A program made the position numbers and the translations under genes. The notes under the pieces are model-generated. The model saw only the letters and a list, made by a program, of their open reading frames with translations. It had not been told where the DNA came from and made no database searches. Positions 20,784 through 31,234 of a stretch of DNA of 64,000 nucleotides are shown here, piece after piece. Origin of the DNA: Cyclotella cryptica (Eukaryota > Bacillariophyta > Thalassiosirophyceae > Thalassiosirales > Thalassiosiraceae); the NCBI GenBank assembly GCA_013187285.1, contig JABMIG010000059.1, positions 438,258 to 502,257 of the forward strand, given 5' to 3'. Each line of letters opens with the position of its first letter. The first letter of the stretch is position 1.

Positions 20784-22515
20784 ATCCGTGGCACCCCAAG
20801 TGCTCGAGAAGAGCGAGATCGAGGAAGATCTGCGAGGGTGCTTTCTAACACTTCCAAGGCGGCAGAGGCGAAATCGCTTCGCGAGAAGACCGTCAACGGT
20901 GGCAATGCGGGCAGGAGGCCGTACGAAAGCGCGACGGCCCAGGATTAGGCCAATTGACGACGACGAGTGCGGCGACAGTGCAGTCGACCTCGGCGTTGAG
21001 GGGGGACAGTGGAAGAGTGAAGACGACACAAACACGGCGGCGTAGTCTGATTCCTTTGCAGAGCAGTCGAAACTTCGAGCCAAGCAAGGCGAAATTTGGC
21101 AGACATCTGCGCAGGATTCAAATACGGCCCCTGTTCTGAATGCAAGTGACACGCACGTGACAAACAATGATTCGACTGTCGCCGACAAACGAGATCAGCC
21201 TATGGATTCACAGTGACAACCTTTGGCCACTAGGGAGGCCTATTTCACGAGGCTGTCTCCGGTCCCCATGCAGATGCAGAGGGGTCAATCCATGGAGGCA
21301 AACTTGGAATCGCCGTCTGTTTCTAAAGTGACTTACCGTTCTCGAGCGGATTCGAGGGATCAACTGCAACATCGTGAGGCGAATCGCCAAATGATCCAAC
21401 GCAATCTCAAATACGTTGACAGTCCAGCAGAGCAACTGCAGAAACAGCCACCTCAACATGATTCATGCGAGACAGCCAACACCACTGCCATATTTGGGGC
21501 ATGGGCGCAAATCGAACAGCTCCAACGACGTCTCAAGGAGGCAGAATCGAGGACAGAAAGAGAGACGAGGAGGGCGGAGTTGGCGGAGCAGCGAGGAGTT
21601 GCTATGGAAGCTGCTCCTAGGAACTTCGGAGGCGCAGACAGTCGGGTTGAGAAGCCATCTGTGAATGATTCATATTGTGTCAAGAACGGACTTCAAATGA
21701 ATGATGTCTTTACGCACGAAGCGAAGATTTCCTCTGACGAATCTACAAAGGTCAAGGATGCAGTCATGACGAAAAAATGGGGATATCAAGAAGGAGAGAG
21801 TGTGGAATCCTTTGAGACTGTGGCTCTTGTCTCAGAAGAGTGCCCTCCCGTTTCACCAACCCCTGTGAAGAGCTATGAGACTCCATCGAAAACCGATAAG
21901 CATACTTCAAACAACAATGCCAACGATGAACTCCTCGCATGGATGAAACGAGCCCTCGAGGCGGAAGATCGTTTGACGAAACAGGACTATTCCATGCTCG
22001 TATCGCCGCCACAATCCTCCACAACTATGCGTCCACCACCCTCTCATCAACAACAACCGCCAACATCGGCGGTCGAATCCGATCTAATCCAACTCAAAAA
22101 TGCCGAAATTGAAGTCCTGCGCTCTCAAATCTCCAGACTGGAACTACGCATCAAAGAGGAATCTCAACGCAATTCCGAAATGTTACAGGCCTATCTTCCA
22201 CATCATGATTCTCAGCGCCCTCCCGTAGTGGTGGCAGAATACACCTCCTCCATTGCTGGGGGACCTTCACACGAATACGAATTTAGAATGTTGCGGGATG
22301 AAATTCGGAATTTGCAGTATCAACTGTCTCAAAAGAATCGGAATACCACGAATACCTCTGCCCAATCTACTACAGGGTCCACATTGTCATCGTTGGAGAA
22401 TGAGACAGAAGAGGAGGAGAATGAAGATGGTGGCGGTGCGCAGTCATCATCTTCTTCTTGGGGATTGTGCTGTGTGAGACGATCAATGAAAGGGTATGGC
22501 AGGGTGAATAGATGA
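20784..22515 (+). CDS. Coiled-coil protein of unknown function, downstream exons
   Basis: The main open block 21268-22515 (ATG in the frame CCC ATG CAG) encodes about 415 residues. It is Gln/Glu-rich with heptad-like segments (IEQLQRRLKEAESRTERETR; IEVLRSQISRLELRIKEESQ; MLRDEIRNLQYQLSQ), a disordered acidic/Ser-rich end and a CysCys tail. The same frame is coding-like back to 20784 except for a TAG (21043) and a TGA (21214). Both can be removed in frame by candidate introns 20978-21061 (84 nt; alternatively 21017-21061) and 21157-21273 (117 nt). With exon 1 at 9777-9961 this gives about 571 residues. It is transcribed towards gyrA, tail to tail. Function unknown; a scaffold or golgin-like role is possible but unsupported. 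Confidence 0.6.
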
Positions 22516-22908
22516 TGGAGTGGAGAGACTTAATAGTCTTAAAATTTAGTAAATAGATGCCGGTGCACGATATCACTTTTCCTTTACGTGTTCGTTTTGT
22601 AGTGAAATTATTCAACGAATTGTTGTCCTCAATGAATGCTCTCCATTATGTGCATGCGCTGAATCAAGCCTATGAGGTAGGAGTTCAATGGCCAATGCGA
22701 TGCCTTATCCTCTCCTTCGATAAAGTTTGCCTATTTTCAAGCGCACTCTCAAAGATACTTGAGCTACTGTGATTGTTGAACACATCCTGTACCAGTGATA
22801 ACGTCATTTTTGGACTTACTGATAGATCGAACTGTACGCTATCCATTGTATTCATGCATCGTCATAAGATATTACTGTGATTTTATTGTTTATACTAACG
22901 TAGAAGCA
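22516..22908. other. Intergenic spacer between convergent genes
   Basis: About 390 bp between the stop of the coiled-coil gene and the stop of gyrA. It should hold both 3' UTRs. No ORF or clear repeat is seen. Confidence 0.5.
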
Positions 22909-25900
22909 TCAGTTGCCATTTTCTTCCTCTTCTCGAGGAACAATACTAACGGTACTTATCGTATCACCGTTCTTCACATCTACCTTTTGCACAAGAACAC
23001 CAGTTGCCGATCGGCCCTGACAAGGAATATCCTTTACTTTCTGTCGAACAATGACACCTTGACTAGTGATGAGTAATATTTCATCCTCTTCGTTTACAAC
23101 ACGCATGGTACTTATCCTGTCATCGACACGGCCTGCTTTGAATTTGATGGCAATGACACCAGATCCACCTCGAGCTGTTTTGCGGAACTCATCTGTTTTG
23201 ACACGTTTACCGTAGCCCTCCGTTGTGACAGCAAGCACATATTCGTCGTCTTTCCTCAACACATTCATGTCGGCAATCGTATCTCCCTTTTTGAGAGTCA
23301 TTGATTTAACTCCCCGGCTCGTCCTACCCGTTGGACGTAACTCACTTGCACTGAAACGTGTGGCTTGACCTCTCGTAGATCCCAATAGGATATCATCGGC
23401 GTCAGTGCATTTCTCGCACCAGTTGAGCCTATCGCCGTCCGCTAAAGAGGCAATAATGAGACCTCTGGATGTGAGATTCTCAAATGCCGCCAGTGGAGTC
23501 TTTTTAATCCATCCAAACTCCGTAGCGAGAACAATGAATTCGTTCTTTGAGAACTCTGACACGGGGAGCACAGAAGTGATAACATCCTCCGACTTGACCG
23601 GTAAGACAGACGGAATCGGGGCTCCCTTGGCAGTGCGGCTGCCTTCTGGCACCTGATAGGCTCGAAGTCCGTAGGCTATTCCGCTTTGAGTTGTCATGAG
23701 TATAGTATCGTGATCGTTGCAAGAGAAGAAATGAGCCACTTCATTATCGTCCGACATATTGTTGGATGCGCCTCTTTTCCCACGCGTTCCACGATTTTGA
23801 GTTTCGAAAGTCTTTAATGGCATTCTTTTGATGTAGCCGCCTCTGGTAACAACAATGACTGATCTTTCGTTTTGAATGTAGTCAATTTCGCTCAGGGCTT
23901 CATCTTCATCCGGCAGTATCTTTGTTTTCCGAGGGGTGGCAAATCTTTTTTTCAGGGACTCAAATTCTTCAATCATACTATCTCTTACTGCAGTGTCATT
24001 AGTGAGAAGATTTTGTAGTGTCGCCTGACTTTCGGTCAAGGTCTTCTTCTCATCCCTGAGTTTGTCCCCGTTGAGACGTGTCAATTGGCCAAGTTGCAGT
24101 TTGAGAACAGCATCTGCCTGCGCGCTGGATAGGCATAGTTCCGGTGTGTCTGGATCCATGAGAGCTGCACGTGCAGATGCTTGGTCTGGAGCGTTTCGAA
24201 CTATTTCAATGACCTGAGACAGTTTCATAGTTTTATGAGACACTAATAATTGTTGCAACAAAAAAGACAATGATGACATATAATCTTTCAAACTGCAACA
24301 AAATACTTACCCTGTCTGTAAACTCAAGAGCCACCAAGAGTCCATCCACAATATGTGCTCTATTTTCCACCTTATCCAATTGGAAAATACACTTATTCCT
24401 AATCGTCTGAAACCTAAAATCTAAGAAACAATCCAGTGCTTCTCTCAAAGTAAACCTCTGCGGTACCGTCCCACTCCCAAAGAGAGCGAGGAAATTCCCC
24501 GAGAACGTACTCTCCAAGGCCGTCTTTTTGAGCAAATTGTTTTGAACTACTGCCGCCACGGCATCGCGTTTTAGTTCAATGACCATTCGTATTCCATCGC
24601 GATCGCTTTCATCTCTTAGATCGGCAATGCCGTCGAGTTTCTTTTCGTTGACGAGGGAAGCGATGCGTTCCAAGAGTGCGGCTTTGTTGACTTGGTATGG
24701 GAGTTCGGTAACTATGATGGCGTTGCGTTTTTTCTTTGATGAGGATACTTCTTCCAGGTGCATGCTGAATGGTTCCCAGAAATAGGCGAATGAAGATGTA
24801 CAATTACAATCTAGACAGCGGAAATGATGGTGGGAATGACATTCGATGTGTACTCACACTGCGCGCATGACTATACCTCCATTTCCAGTGGTGTACAAAC
24901 TTTTCGCACCGGATTTTCCAATTATGCAAGCTCCGGTCTAACAAAGGAGCGACAAGTTAGTGATGAACTGCAACGACTACGACAACAACAATTCACAACG
25001 ACATCAATCAACAACGAGTCAACCATGAAAACTCACTGGAAAATCTGGCCCTGGCACAATCTTCCACAACTTGGCATCATCAATCTCCACTCCATGATTC
25101 CGCCCCTTGACCATTTGAACACAAGCATCCATCAACTCCCCCAAATTATGCGGCGGCACATTGGTGGCCATTCCCACGGCAATTCCCGCCCCTCCATTGA
25201 GAAGCAATATCGGTACTTTCGCGGGCAGCACGGCCGGTTCATACTCCGATCCATCAAAGTTGGGAAGGAATTGTACCGTGTCCATGTTGATATCATCCAG
25301 CAGCGTTTCGGAAGCGAGTCGCGTGAGGCGACATTCTGTGTATCGCATGGCTGCGGGTGGATCGGCGTCGATGGATCCAAAGTTTCCATGTCCATCTATC
25401 AGGGGTTGGTTTGTGGAAAATGGCTGAGCTAGGCGAACAAGGGCGTCGTAGACTGCGGAGTCTCCGTGGGGATGGCTGTGGGATGAGAATGACGATGAGG
25501 AAGATCGCTGCATGTGAGTCATTCGACGACAGCAACAGCGTCATCAACAACAACACAAACACATAGAATGAGAAGTCACTCACTACTTGCCCAGCACCTC
25601 CCCGACAACCCTGGCACACTTCCTATAGGCCCCGGACGGCCCCAATCCCAGCCCATTCATGGCATACAGGATCCTGCGATGCACCGGCTTCATCCCATCG
25701 CGCGCATCGGGCAGAGCACGCCCCAAAATGATGGACAGGGCGTACTGCATGAAGGAGTTGGAGACCTCGTCGGGGAGGTCGATCGTGTGCTGCCGCTGCG
25801 AGGAGGAGAGGAGGAATTCGTTGGCGGCGCTGGCCATTTCCGATTCTGTCGGAGTCGAGCCGGCTTCGTCCGTGGACAAAGAGAGAATGGGAATGGATCG

Positions 25901-26083
25901 TTTGGACATTGCCGACCGTCGAGGAGATGGAGCGAAGCTGCGGATGCACGGAATGCATGATAGTAGCAAGGCAACGAGCACCACTAGCAAGCATTCCACA
26001 TGACTCGTCGTCTTGTTGATGCCATTTTGCCGCCGTCGACGTCGTCGTCGGTCGCCTTGATTCGAGGAGGCACTGCAGCTCAT
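22909..26083 (-). CDS. gyrA: DNA gyrase subunit A, plastid-targeted, five exons
   Basis: Exons on the minus strand: 26083-25584, 25475-25037, 24937-24858, 24764-24311, 24213-22909; introns 108, 99, 93 and 97 nt, all GT-AG. The 925-residue product matches GyrA throughout. After an Arg-rich start comes a hydrophobic signal segment (residues ~31-46) and [10 protein letters not shown], an ASAFAP-type plastid transit motif. Then come [33 protein letters not shown] (split across intron 1) and catalytic Tyr212 in [10 protein letters not shown]. Exon 3 (80 nt) carries [12 protein letters not shown], and exon 4 [16 protein letters not shown]. The C-terminal beta-pinwheel has QNRGTRG (~630-636), a GyrA-box variant. 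With GyrB it introduces negative supercoils into plastid DNA. The start at 26083 was chosen because upstream in-frame ATGs would hide the signal peptide. Confidence 0.95.
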
Positions 26084-26550
26084 TGTTTCTCTTTTACTGT
26101 GTCTGATTAATTGTAGCATACTGTGTATCAATTGAAGCCATGAGATGTGAGTCTGTTGAGATATTATGGTAGACGGTGGGTGATGTGTAGGTGATAGGAA
26201 GGTGATGTCATGTTGCATGCAGGTCAAGAAGGGAGATAGATGGCCCCGTGACGGCCTGGACCGCTGACAGCAGCCGGCGGCCATCAAGGGGAACTGAAGT
26301 ATGGTACCGTATTGAATACCTTTAAAAAGATCATGTCAGTTTGATTCTTAGATATCAATTAATTTATAATTAAAGGTAAATAGGTCTTGAGTCGAAGCGT
26401 CGAATCGTCAAATTGTCCAGGTGTGCCCTCTACACGCCCCGCAAATTGCCCGCGACTACAAACTCCGTATTTGGTATTTGGTATGGTATGGTATGGTACC
26501 TGTATGGTACTGCTCTGTACTGCTCCATACAATAACTCAGCAATAACTCC
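26084..26550. promoter_or_regulatory. Divergent promoter region between gyrA and the GMC oxidoreductase
   Basis: 467 bp between two divergent start codons, so both promoters must be here. It is AT-rich in the middle (TATCAATTAATTTATAAT around 26352-26370) and has a short TGGTA-rich run at about 26470-26515. No defined regulatory motif can be named. Confidence 0.5.
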
Positions 26551-28680
26551 ATGGACCGACGGACTCCGTGGACCTACAATACCATGGACCCTCTCGAATA
26601 CGACATCATCATCATCGGCGCAGGTCCCTCCGCCGCCGGCCTACTGCACGGCATTCTCTCTCAGATCAAGCGCAAGGCCATCAACTCCAACCACGTTCGC
26701 ATCGCCGTCGTGGAGCGTGGGGAAACCGTGCGCGGGGAAACTCCACCGACCTTTCGGCACGACCACGAATCCACGATTCATTTGCAGGATTGGTTCGCCG
26801 CGGCGCATTACGCCTCCTCGTGTGCCGCCGCCGACCGTCGCATCTCTTCGCCCACGACTCTGCACGCATCGGCTCCACAACGGCATCTCCATTCGAGAAT
26901 ACTGGACGTGCCCACCGGAAGAGGATGGGGAGGAAGTACCAACATTCATGCGGGGCTGATGGTGCCGCCGTCCGAGGAAGACTTTCAGTCCTGGCCGGGA
27001 ATGTGGAGAGATAGGATGATGCACGCCGTCAATCACGTGATTGGAGTTTTTCAAACCGAGGGGATTCTGTCGCAATCGCCCGGTGCACCGCTGGGAAATG
27101 GCGAAACATGTAATGTGGCAAACTTCGAGGGGGCCCCATTCGAACCAACCACCACCACGTCGTTTCAATCCAAGCGAGTCAATTATTTCACAGCGTTGGT
27201 GTACCCGCTGTTGAGAGATCACCCTGAGCTTAGACAGGCTGTCACGTTTCTTTCGGGGATGGAGGCACAACGAATCTTGTTTGATAACGAAAACAACGAC
27301 AACCCAACGGAACATACCCTTGCTTCATGCAAGCGAGAGAAAACACATGCTCCTCGCGCATGGGGTGTGGAATGCCTCGTACTTTCAGATGACTTGACAA
27401 CGAACAAGAATTCAGACAGACTGGCCAAGAGTTACAACCGTCGGCACGTCATACTCAAATCAACATGTGAAATCATTCTTTGCGCAGGAGCAATCGGCAG
27501 CCCAGCTTTACTGTTGGTAAGTGGGATTGGACACCCGGAGGATTTGAGGGACGCGGGGATTTCTCCATTACTTGATTATGACCAAGAAGCTCGTCATGGT
27601 GATGAAATGAGCCAGACCGAGCGCGACGCAGCAAAGAACATTCATTCTAATCTTCCAGTGGGTAGAAATTTACGCGATCACGTCCTCGTTCCACGGATAT
27701 TCCTTACGCCGAAACAAGAAGAAGCAAGAATGTCATGCAACTCGATACGCGGTTGGTGGACGATCCAACGACAGATTGGAAGAAATGAGAGCGGCATACA
27801 TCATGACTACGCAAAATTTCAACTTCAACTTGCAGATGGAGCGTCAATCGACAAGATGATGCCGCATTTTGCTGCAGGTGCAATGCGGAGAAGGTGGACG
27901 CTTCTCAACCTTGGATGGGACATACACCGTGCAACGATAAGTCACATCTTTCGATTTCTTCGAGGTGTATTACACGGTGCATTTTTTATTATCCCTGTAC
28001 TCAGTCCTCTGTTAAAGTCGTGGATCCGTTCGCACTTTGCTTTCGTAAATGTTTGCTTGATGAATCCCAAGTCAGTTGGAAAAGTGACCCTTCTTTCCCG
28101 TCGGAATCAGGATGATGATAGAGAATCTCGTCATGACTCGACTTCGTTGGACTTGTCTACAGTGAGGTTGAGTGGATTTGAGGTGGTGATTGATCCGGGA
28201 TATCTCTCCAATCCATGGGACATGAGTGCCTTGTGGAAAGGATGGGAAATATCTAGTGCATTGAAAAGCGGCCCATATGAAGAATGCGCAGAGATACTTC
28301 CCGGCGTTTTGTTTGTTGCTGCTGTCAAGATTGCAAACCTTGTTTCGTTGATGCTACGCTGGACTCATATGTTCTTATTTGGGCCGGAAAGAAAGCGAGA
28401 CACTCAGGAAATGACATTGTCTGCTGCACCAACATGGTTTTGTAGCTATGTGGCCGAGTTCGCGAATCCATATTATCACTGGTATGGAACATGTGTTCTG
28501 GGGCCATTAAAAACAAATCAAAATGATGACAATTTCGTCGTAGACGAGTGTCTGTTTGTTCGTGGAGTGTCGTCGCTGCGTGTTTGTGACTCTTCTGTCT
28601 TTCCTTATTCTGTGACTGTGCCTACCGCACTGACATGCGCTGCATTGGGCTTTGCCACATCTACATTCATCGTATGTTGA
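26551..28680 (+). CDS. GMC-family FAD-dependent oxidoreductase
   Basis: A single 709-codon frame from ATG 26551 to TGA 28678-28680; a second ATG at 26584, in better context (ACCATGG), would give MDPLEYD. The N-terminus has the FAD-binding dinucleotide fold IIIIGAGPSAAG (residues 19-30). GRGWGGSTNIHAGLM (~128-142) corresponds to the GMC signature 1, and ILCAGAIGSPALLLVSGIG (~310-328) to signature 2. The C-terminus has YHWYGTCVLG and GVSSLRVCDSSVFPYSVTVPT, the substrate-side GMC_oxred_C motif with the conserved catalytic-loop position. GMC enzymes oxidise alcohols or aldehydes; algal relatives include fatty acid photodecarboxylase, but nothing here proves that activity. No transit peptide is evident. 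Two hydrophobic stretches (~475-495, ~590-610) may be membrane-associated. Intronless. Confidence 0.85.
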   Translation: MDRRTPWTYNTMDPLEYDIIIIGAGPSAAGLLHGILSQIKRKAINSNHVRIAVVERGETVRGETPPTFRHDHESTIHLQDWFAAAHYASSCAAADRRISSPTTLHASAPQRHLHSRILDVPTGRGWGGSTNIHAGLMVPPSEEDFQSWPGMWRDRMMHAVNHVIGVFQTEGILSQSPGAPLGNGETCNVANFEGAPFEPTTTTSFQSKRVNYFTALVYPLLRDHPELRQAVTFLSGMEAQRILFDNENNDNPTEHTLASCKREKTHAPRAWGVECLVLSDDLTTNKNSDRLAKSYNRRHVILKSTCEIILCAGAIGSPALLLVSGIGHPEDLRDAGISPLLDYDQEARHGDEMSQTERDAAKNIHSNLPVGRNLRDHVLVPRIFLTPKQEEARMSCNSIRGWWTIQRQIGRNESGIHHDYAKFQLQLADGASIDKMMPHFAAGAMRRRWTLLNLGWDIHRATISHIFRFLRGVLHGAFFIIPVLSPLLKSWIRSHFAFVNVCLMNPKSVGKVTLLSRRNQDDDRESRHDSTSLDLSTVRLSGFEVVIDPGYLSNPWDMSALWKGWEISSALKSGPYEECAEILPGVLFVAAVKIANLVSLMLRWTHMFLFGPERKRDTQEMTLSAAPTWFCSYVAEFANPYYHWYGTCVLGPLKTNQNDDNFVVDECLFVRGVSSLRVCDSSVFPYSVTVPTALTCAALGFATSTFIVC

Positions 28681-28929
28681 CTAAACTATGACTTGCCATT
28701 GAAGCAACATTAATTGTCATAGGAGTGAAATGCATTGCTAAAATAATAATCCTATATCTCTGTCATCGTTTCTGAGCAGAACTTAGTCCTTCCGTCATAT
28801 GAAACTGGCCTCTCCCTTCTCTGCGATGCTCCAAAATACACATGAGTTGAAGGGCAACTTTTGCACTACACCCGACACATTAGTTGAACTCAATGTTGGA
28901 GCCCTCCCCGGAACAATACCTCGATATCT
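28681..28929. other. 3' flank of the GMC gene, no feature seen
   Basis: AT-rich sequence with no ORF or repeat that I can support. It probably contains the 3' UTR. Confidence 0.4.
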
Positions 28930-28998
28930 ATTGACCCCTTTTGAGTGGAGAAGTCCCACTGATTTTGACCCCTTTTGAGTGGAGAAGTCCCACTGATT
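28930..28998. repeat. 34-bp tandem duplication
   Basis: The unit TTGACCCCTTTTGAGTGGAG… occurs twice in direct tandem at 28930 and 28964 with no visible difference. It lies downstream of the cysteine-rich exon on the minus strand and probably within an intron. Confidence 0.85.
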
Positions 28999-29154
28999 TC
29001 ACTGGTTAACTTGTAGCACATGGTGCCAGAGTTTGAATTCTTAGCCTTCTTGAGGGACCTGCTTTCCTGAAGGCTACAAAACATGAAATTGACACAGGAA
29101 ACACTCCTGAGCCCAAAGGATATCTTCAAATCAGTAATCAACAAAGTGTTCACT

Positions 29155-29360
29155 CACCATTCACAAGCATTACAATCAAAGTTAAATCCTATCAAAGTAA
29201 CAAGCCCCTTTTCATCTGCCATGCAGTAGTTTGCACAGTCTTCTGCACTTTTGTAGCCAGCAACAGCATAGGACTTGCTGAACCCGCTGCATGGACTGTT
29301 ACTGCGCGTAAATGTCTTAGCCTTGCTACAGCCAGCCAATTCTTTGCAACTTGCGACGCA
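29155..29360 (-). CDS. Cysteine-rich exon of an unidentified gene
   Basis: An open segment of about 68 codons reads CVASCKELAGCSKAK…, then CSGFSKSYAVAGYKS, then CANYCMADEKGL and ends FDCNACEW at a good donor (TG|GTGAGTG, 29156/29154). Upstream a stop lies close to a possible acceptor. Even spacing of about nine cysteines suggests a secreted or extracellular disulphide-rich domain, PAN/apple- or WSC-like in style but not identified. Neighbouring exons could not be established with confidence. Confidence 0.35.
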
Positions 29361-29679
29361 TTACTTTGTTCCTAGTATCACAAAGGTGCACCACATCAGC
29401 TCACAATGCTTCATTATTGTATGAGTGGAGATTTGGAGAATGAATTGATTGGATAGGGTAGTGGCAAAGTTTAGACTTTAGAAATAAAACCAATATCAGT
29501 GCTGGAAGCAGAAAGTCCATTGTTTGGGGGTGCCAATCTTTGTTTAAACACTGTTGAACCTCCTATACGGTCAACTGAGATGTGACACCACTGGCAGGAA
29601 GGAATGTTACCACAGTGGTAAGAGCGGCCAAGGCTTTCATGGTATTTTTTACAACTTTTATGAGAAAGATGGGCAGCAA

Positions 29680-30114
29680 GATCCACTATATAGTCATTTA
29701 CAAAGCTAATTTTGACATGAATGGATCACAATATGGGTCGGAGTGTTTCCTCATACAAGAACTCATATTCCAAACAGAAACAAACTGAGATGCGAGAAAG
29801 TATTCTTTCCCTAAAAAGCCACCAGTTGAGACTGGTGGTCAAAAAGACCACCAGTCAACAACTGGCTGGTGGTCTTTTTGACCACCAGTCAACACCTGGT
29901 GGTCAAAAAGACCACCAATCATCCACTGGTTGTTAAAAAAAACCACCCCTCAATGACTGGTGGTAATAAAAACCACCACACATCAAGTGGGGCCATGTGG
30001 CAACACACATTCTTTTGGTTACGAATCGGAGTTCTCGTCTGAAGTGGAACTCCAACCCAAATCATGATCCATTCATGTCAAAATTAGCTTTATAAATAAC
30101 CATATAGGGGATCC
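29680..30114. mobile_element. MITE-like element with ~90-bp inverted ends and internal palindromes
   Basis: The left end (29680-29770) and the right end (about 30022-30114) are imperfect inverted repeats. The core AAAGCTAATTTTGACATGAA is identical in both, and similarity extends outwards to ATCC..CTATAT and inwards for tens of bases. Between them (29817-29995) is a chain of CCACCAG/CTGGTGG palindromes. No ORF; no sure target-site duplication. It is a non-autonomous DNA element or fold-back element of unknown family. Confidence 0.75.
29817..29995. repeat. Cluster of CCACCAGT / ACTGGTGG palindromes
   Basis: About ten alternating copies of CCACC(A/-)… and …TGGTGG with A- or T-rich spacers (for example GGTGGTCAAAAAGACCACC) give several overlapping perfect hairpins within 180 bp. 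It forms the heart of the MITE-like element. Confidence 0.8.
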
Positions 30115-30703
30115 TTCGAGGATCTTGCAGGTAACATTGCTTACAGTGGTAGGTACGGTATGTCCCACCAGCAAGTCCACTGGATTTATAGTAGAATGAC
30201 ATTTCTTGTCTTACATACACTACACTTTTTCATAAATTTCTATGCCCTTCAAACATGCACAAGAATTGGAATATTTTGTATCATTATGTCCTCTCTGTGA
30301 TTGCAATAAGATAGAAGGCAACAAGACAGAGGTCCAGGTAGAACACCATTCTCAATATTGTACTCTTCCTCAAAAACTACTATAAGTTGCAGTTTATTGA
30401 ACAGGGAAAGGAACTGTTCACCCCACTTGAAAATGTGCCACCAAAGAAAGGAAAGAATAAATTAGTTTTATGTTTTAACTTTTCTGTTACAAGACAGCTA
30501 CATCTTATCAATCCTTTTAGTATTACATCCCCTGAACTGCTTTAATGCTCCAGCATAATGTCTCTTGAACCTCAGAAGGAAAGAGAGAAAGAAAAATGTG
30601 CAACAGCTCAGAATCAAAATAAGTAGTTGATGGTATTATAGTGATTGCAATTCATTCTTATATGTTTCACTTCAACTCATTCTTTTATAACATCAGGACT
30701 GCT
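30115..30703. other. AT-rich stretch, no feature seen
   Basis: Nearly 600 bp with no ORF of coding appearance, no repeat and no RNA-like structure that I can support. Confidence 0.4.
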
Positions 30704-31234
30704 AGGCTGTGATTTTGTTGGGGGAATAGCGGATAGTGAATAGCAATTCCAGCGATTTAACTTAATTTTTCTCTATTGAAGGAAATTGTGATTTTGTTGT
30801 AAAATCAGATCATCTCAAATAGTGAACAGACCAATAGACCCATTGCAAGCTTCCCGCCATCACAAAAACATACAACATCAAGGATATTTAATGAAAGCTA
30901 ATTTTTGTGTAAAGGGAGATAGTATAGCTTCTGCATATTTAAAATGTTTCAAAACAAAAAGAATACATTTGATGTAATACGATGGGTGGAGTGGTACAAA
31001 AATGGCAGGAAACGCTGTTCCATTATTTATCTATTTCTTTTTTTGTGTGGCAAACAGCACCCCCTGTTTGTCTATTTGTAATCACTCAAAACTGTTAGAC
31101 AAATAAAAAATGAACAATTTTTGCTATCTGTCTGCCTGTTTGTAGGAACAAAATCACCATTTAGACAATGAACAGCGAATAGCGGTTTTTGGCAATAATG
31201 CTGTCCGCCTATTTGACAAACAAAATCACAGCCT
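30704..31234. mobile_element. Second MITE-like element with AGGCTGTGATTTTGTT ends
   Basis: AGGCTGTGATTTTGTT at 30704 is matched in perfect inverted form by AACAAAATCACAGCCT ending at 31234. Further inward partial matches occur (AATAGCGGATAGTGAATAGC on the left; GCGAATAGCGG and GTCCGCCTATTTG on the right). The ~531-bp interior is AT-rich and noncoding and repeats the words GTGATTTTGTTG and AACAAAATCACC. The AGGCTG start is reminiscent of hAT-type ends, but no 8-bp duplication is visible, so the family is open. Confidence 0.7.

Noticed and set aside
26387-26959. 190-codon plus-strand frame overlapping the GMC start
   Set aside because: It lies out of frame with the GMC gene, whose FAD-binding motif defines the real frame.
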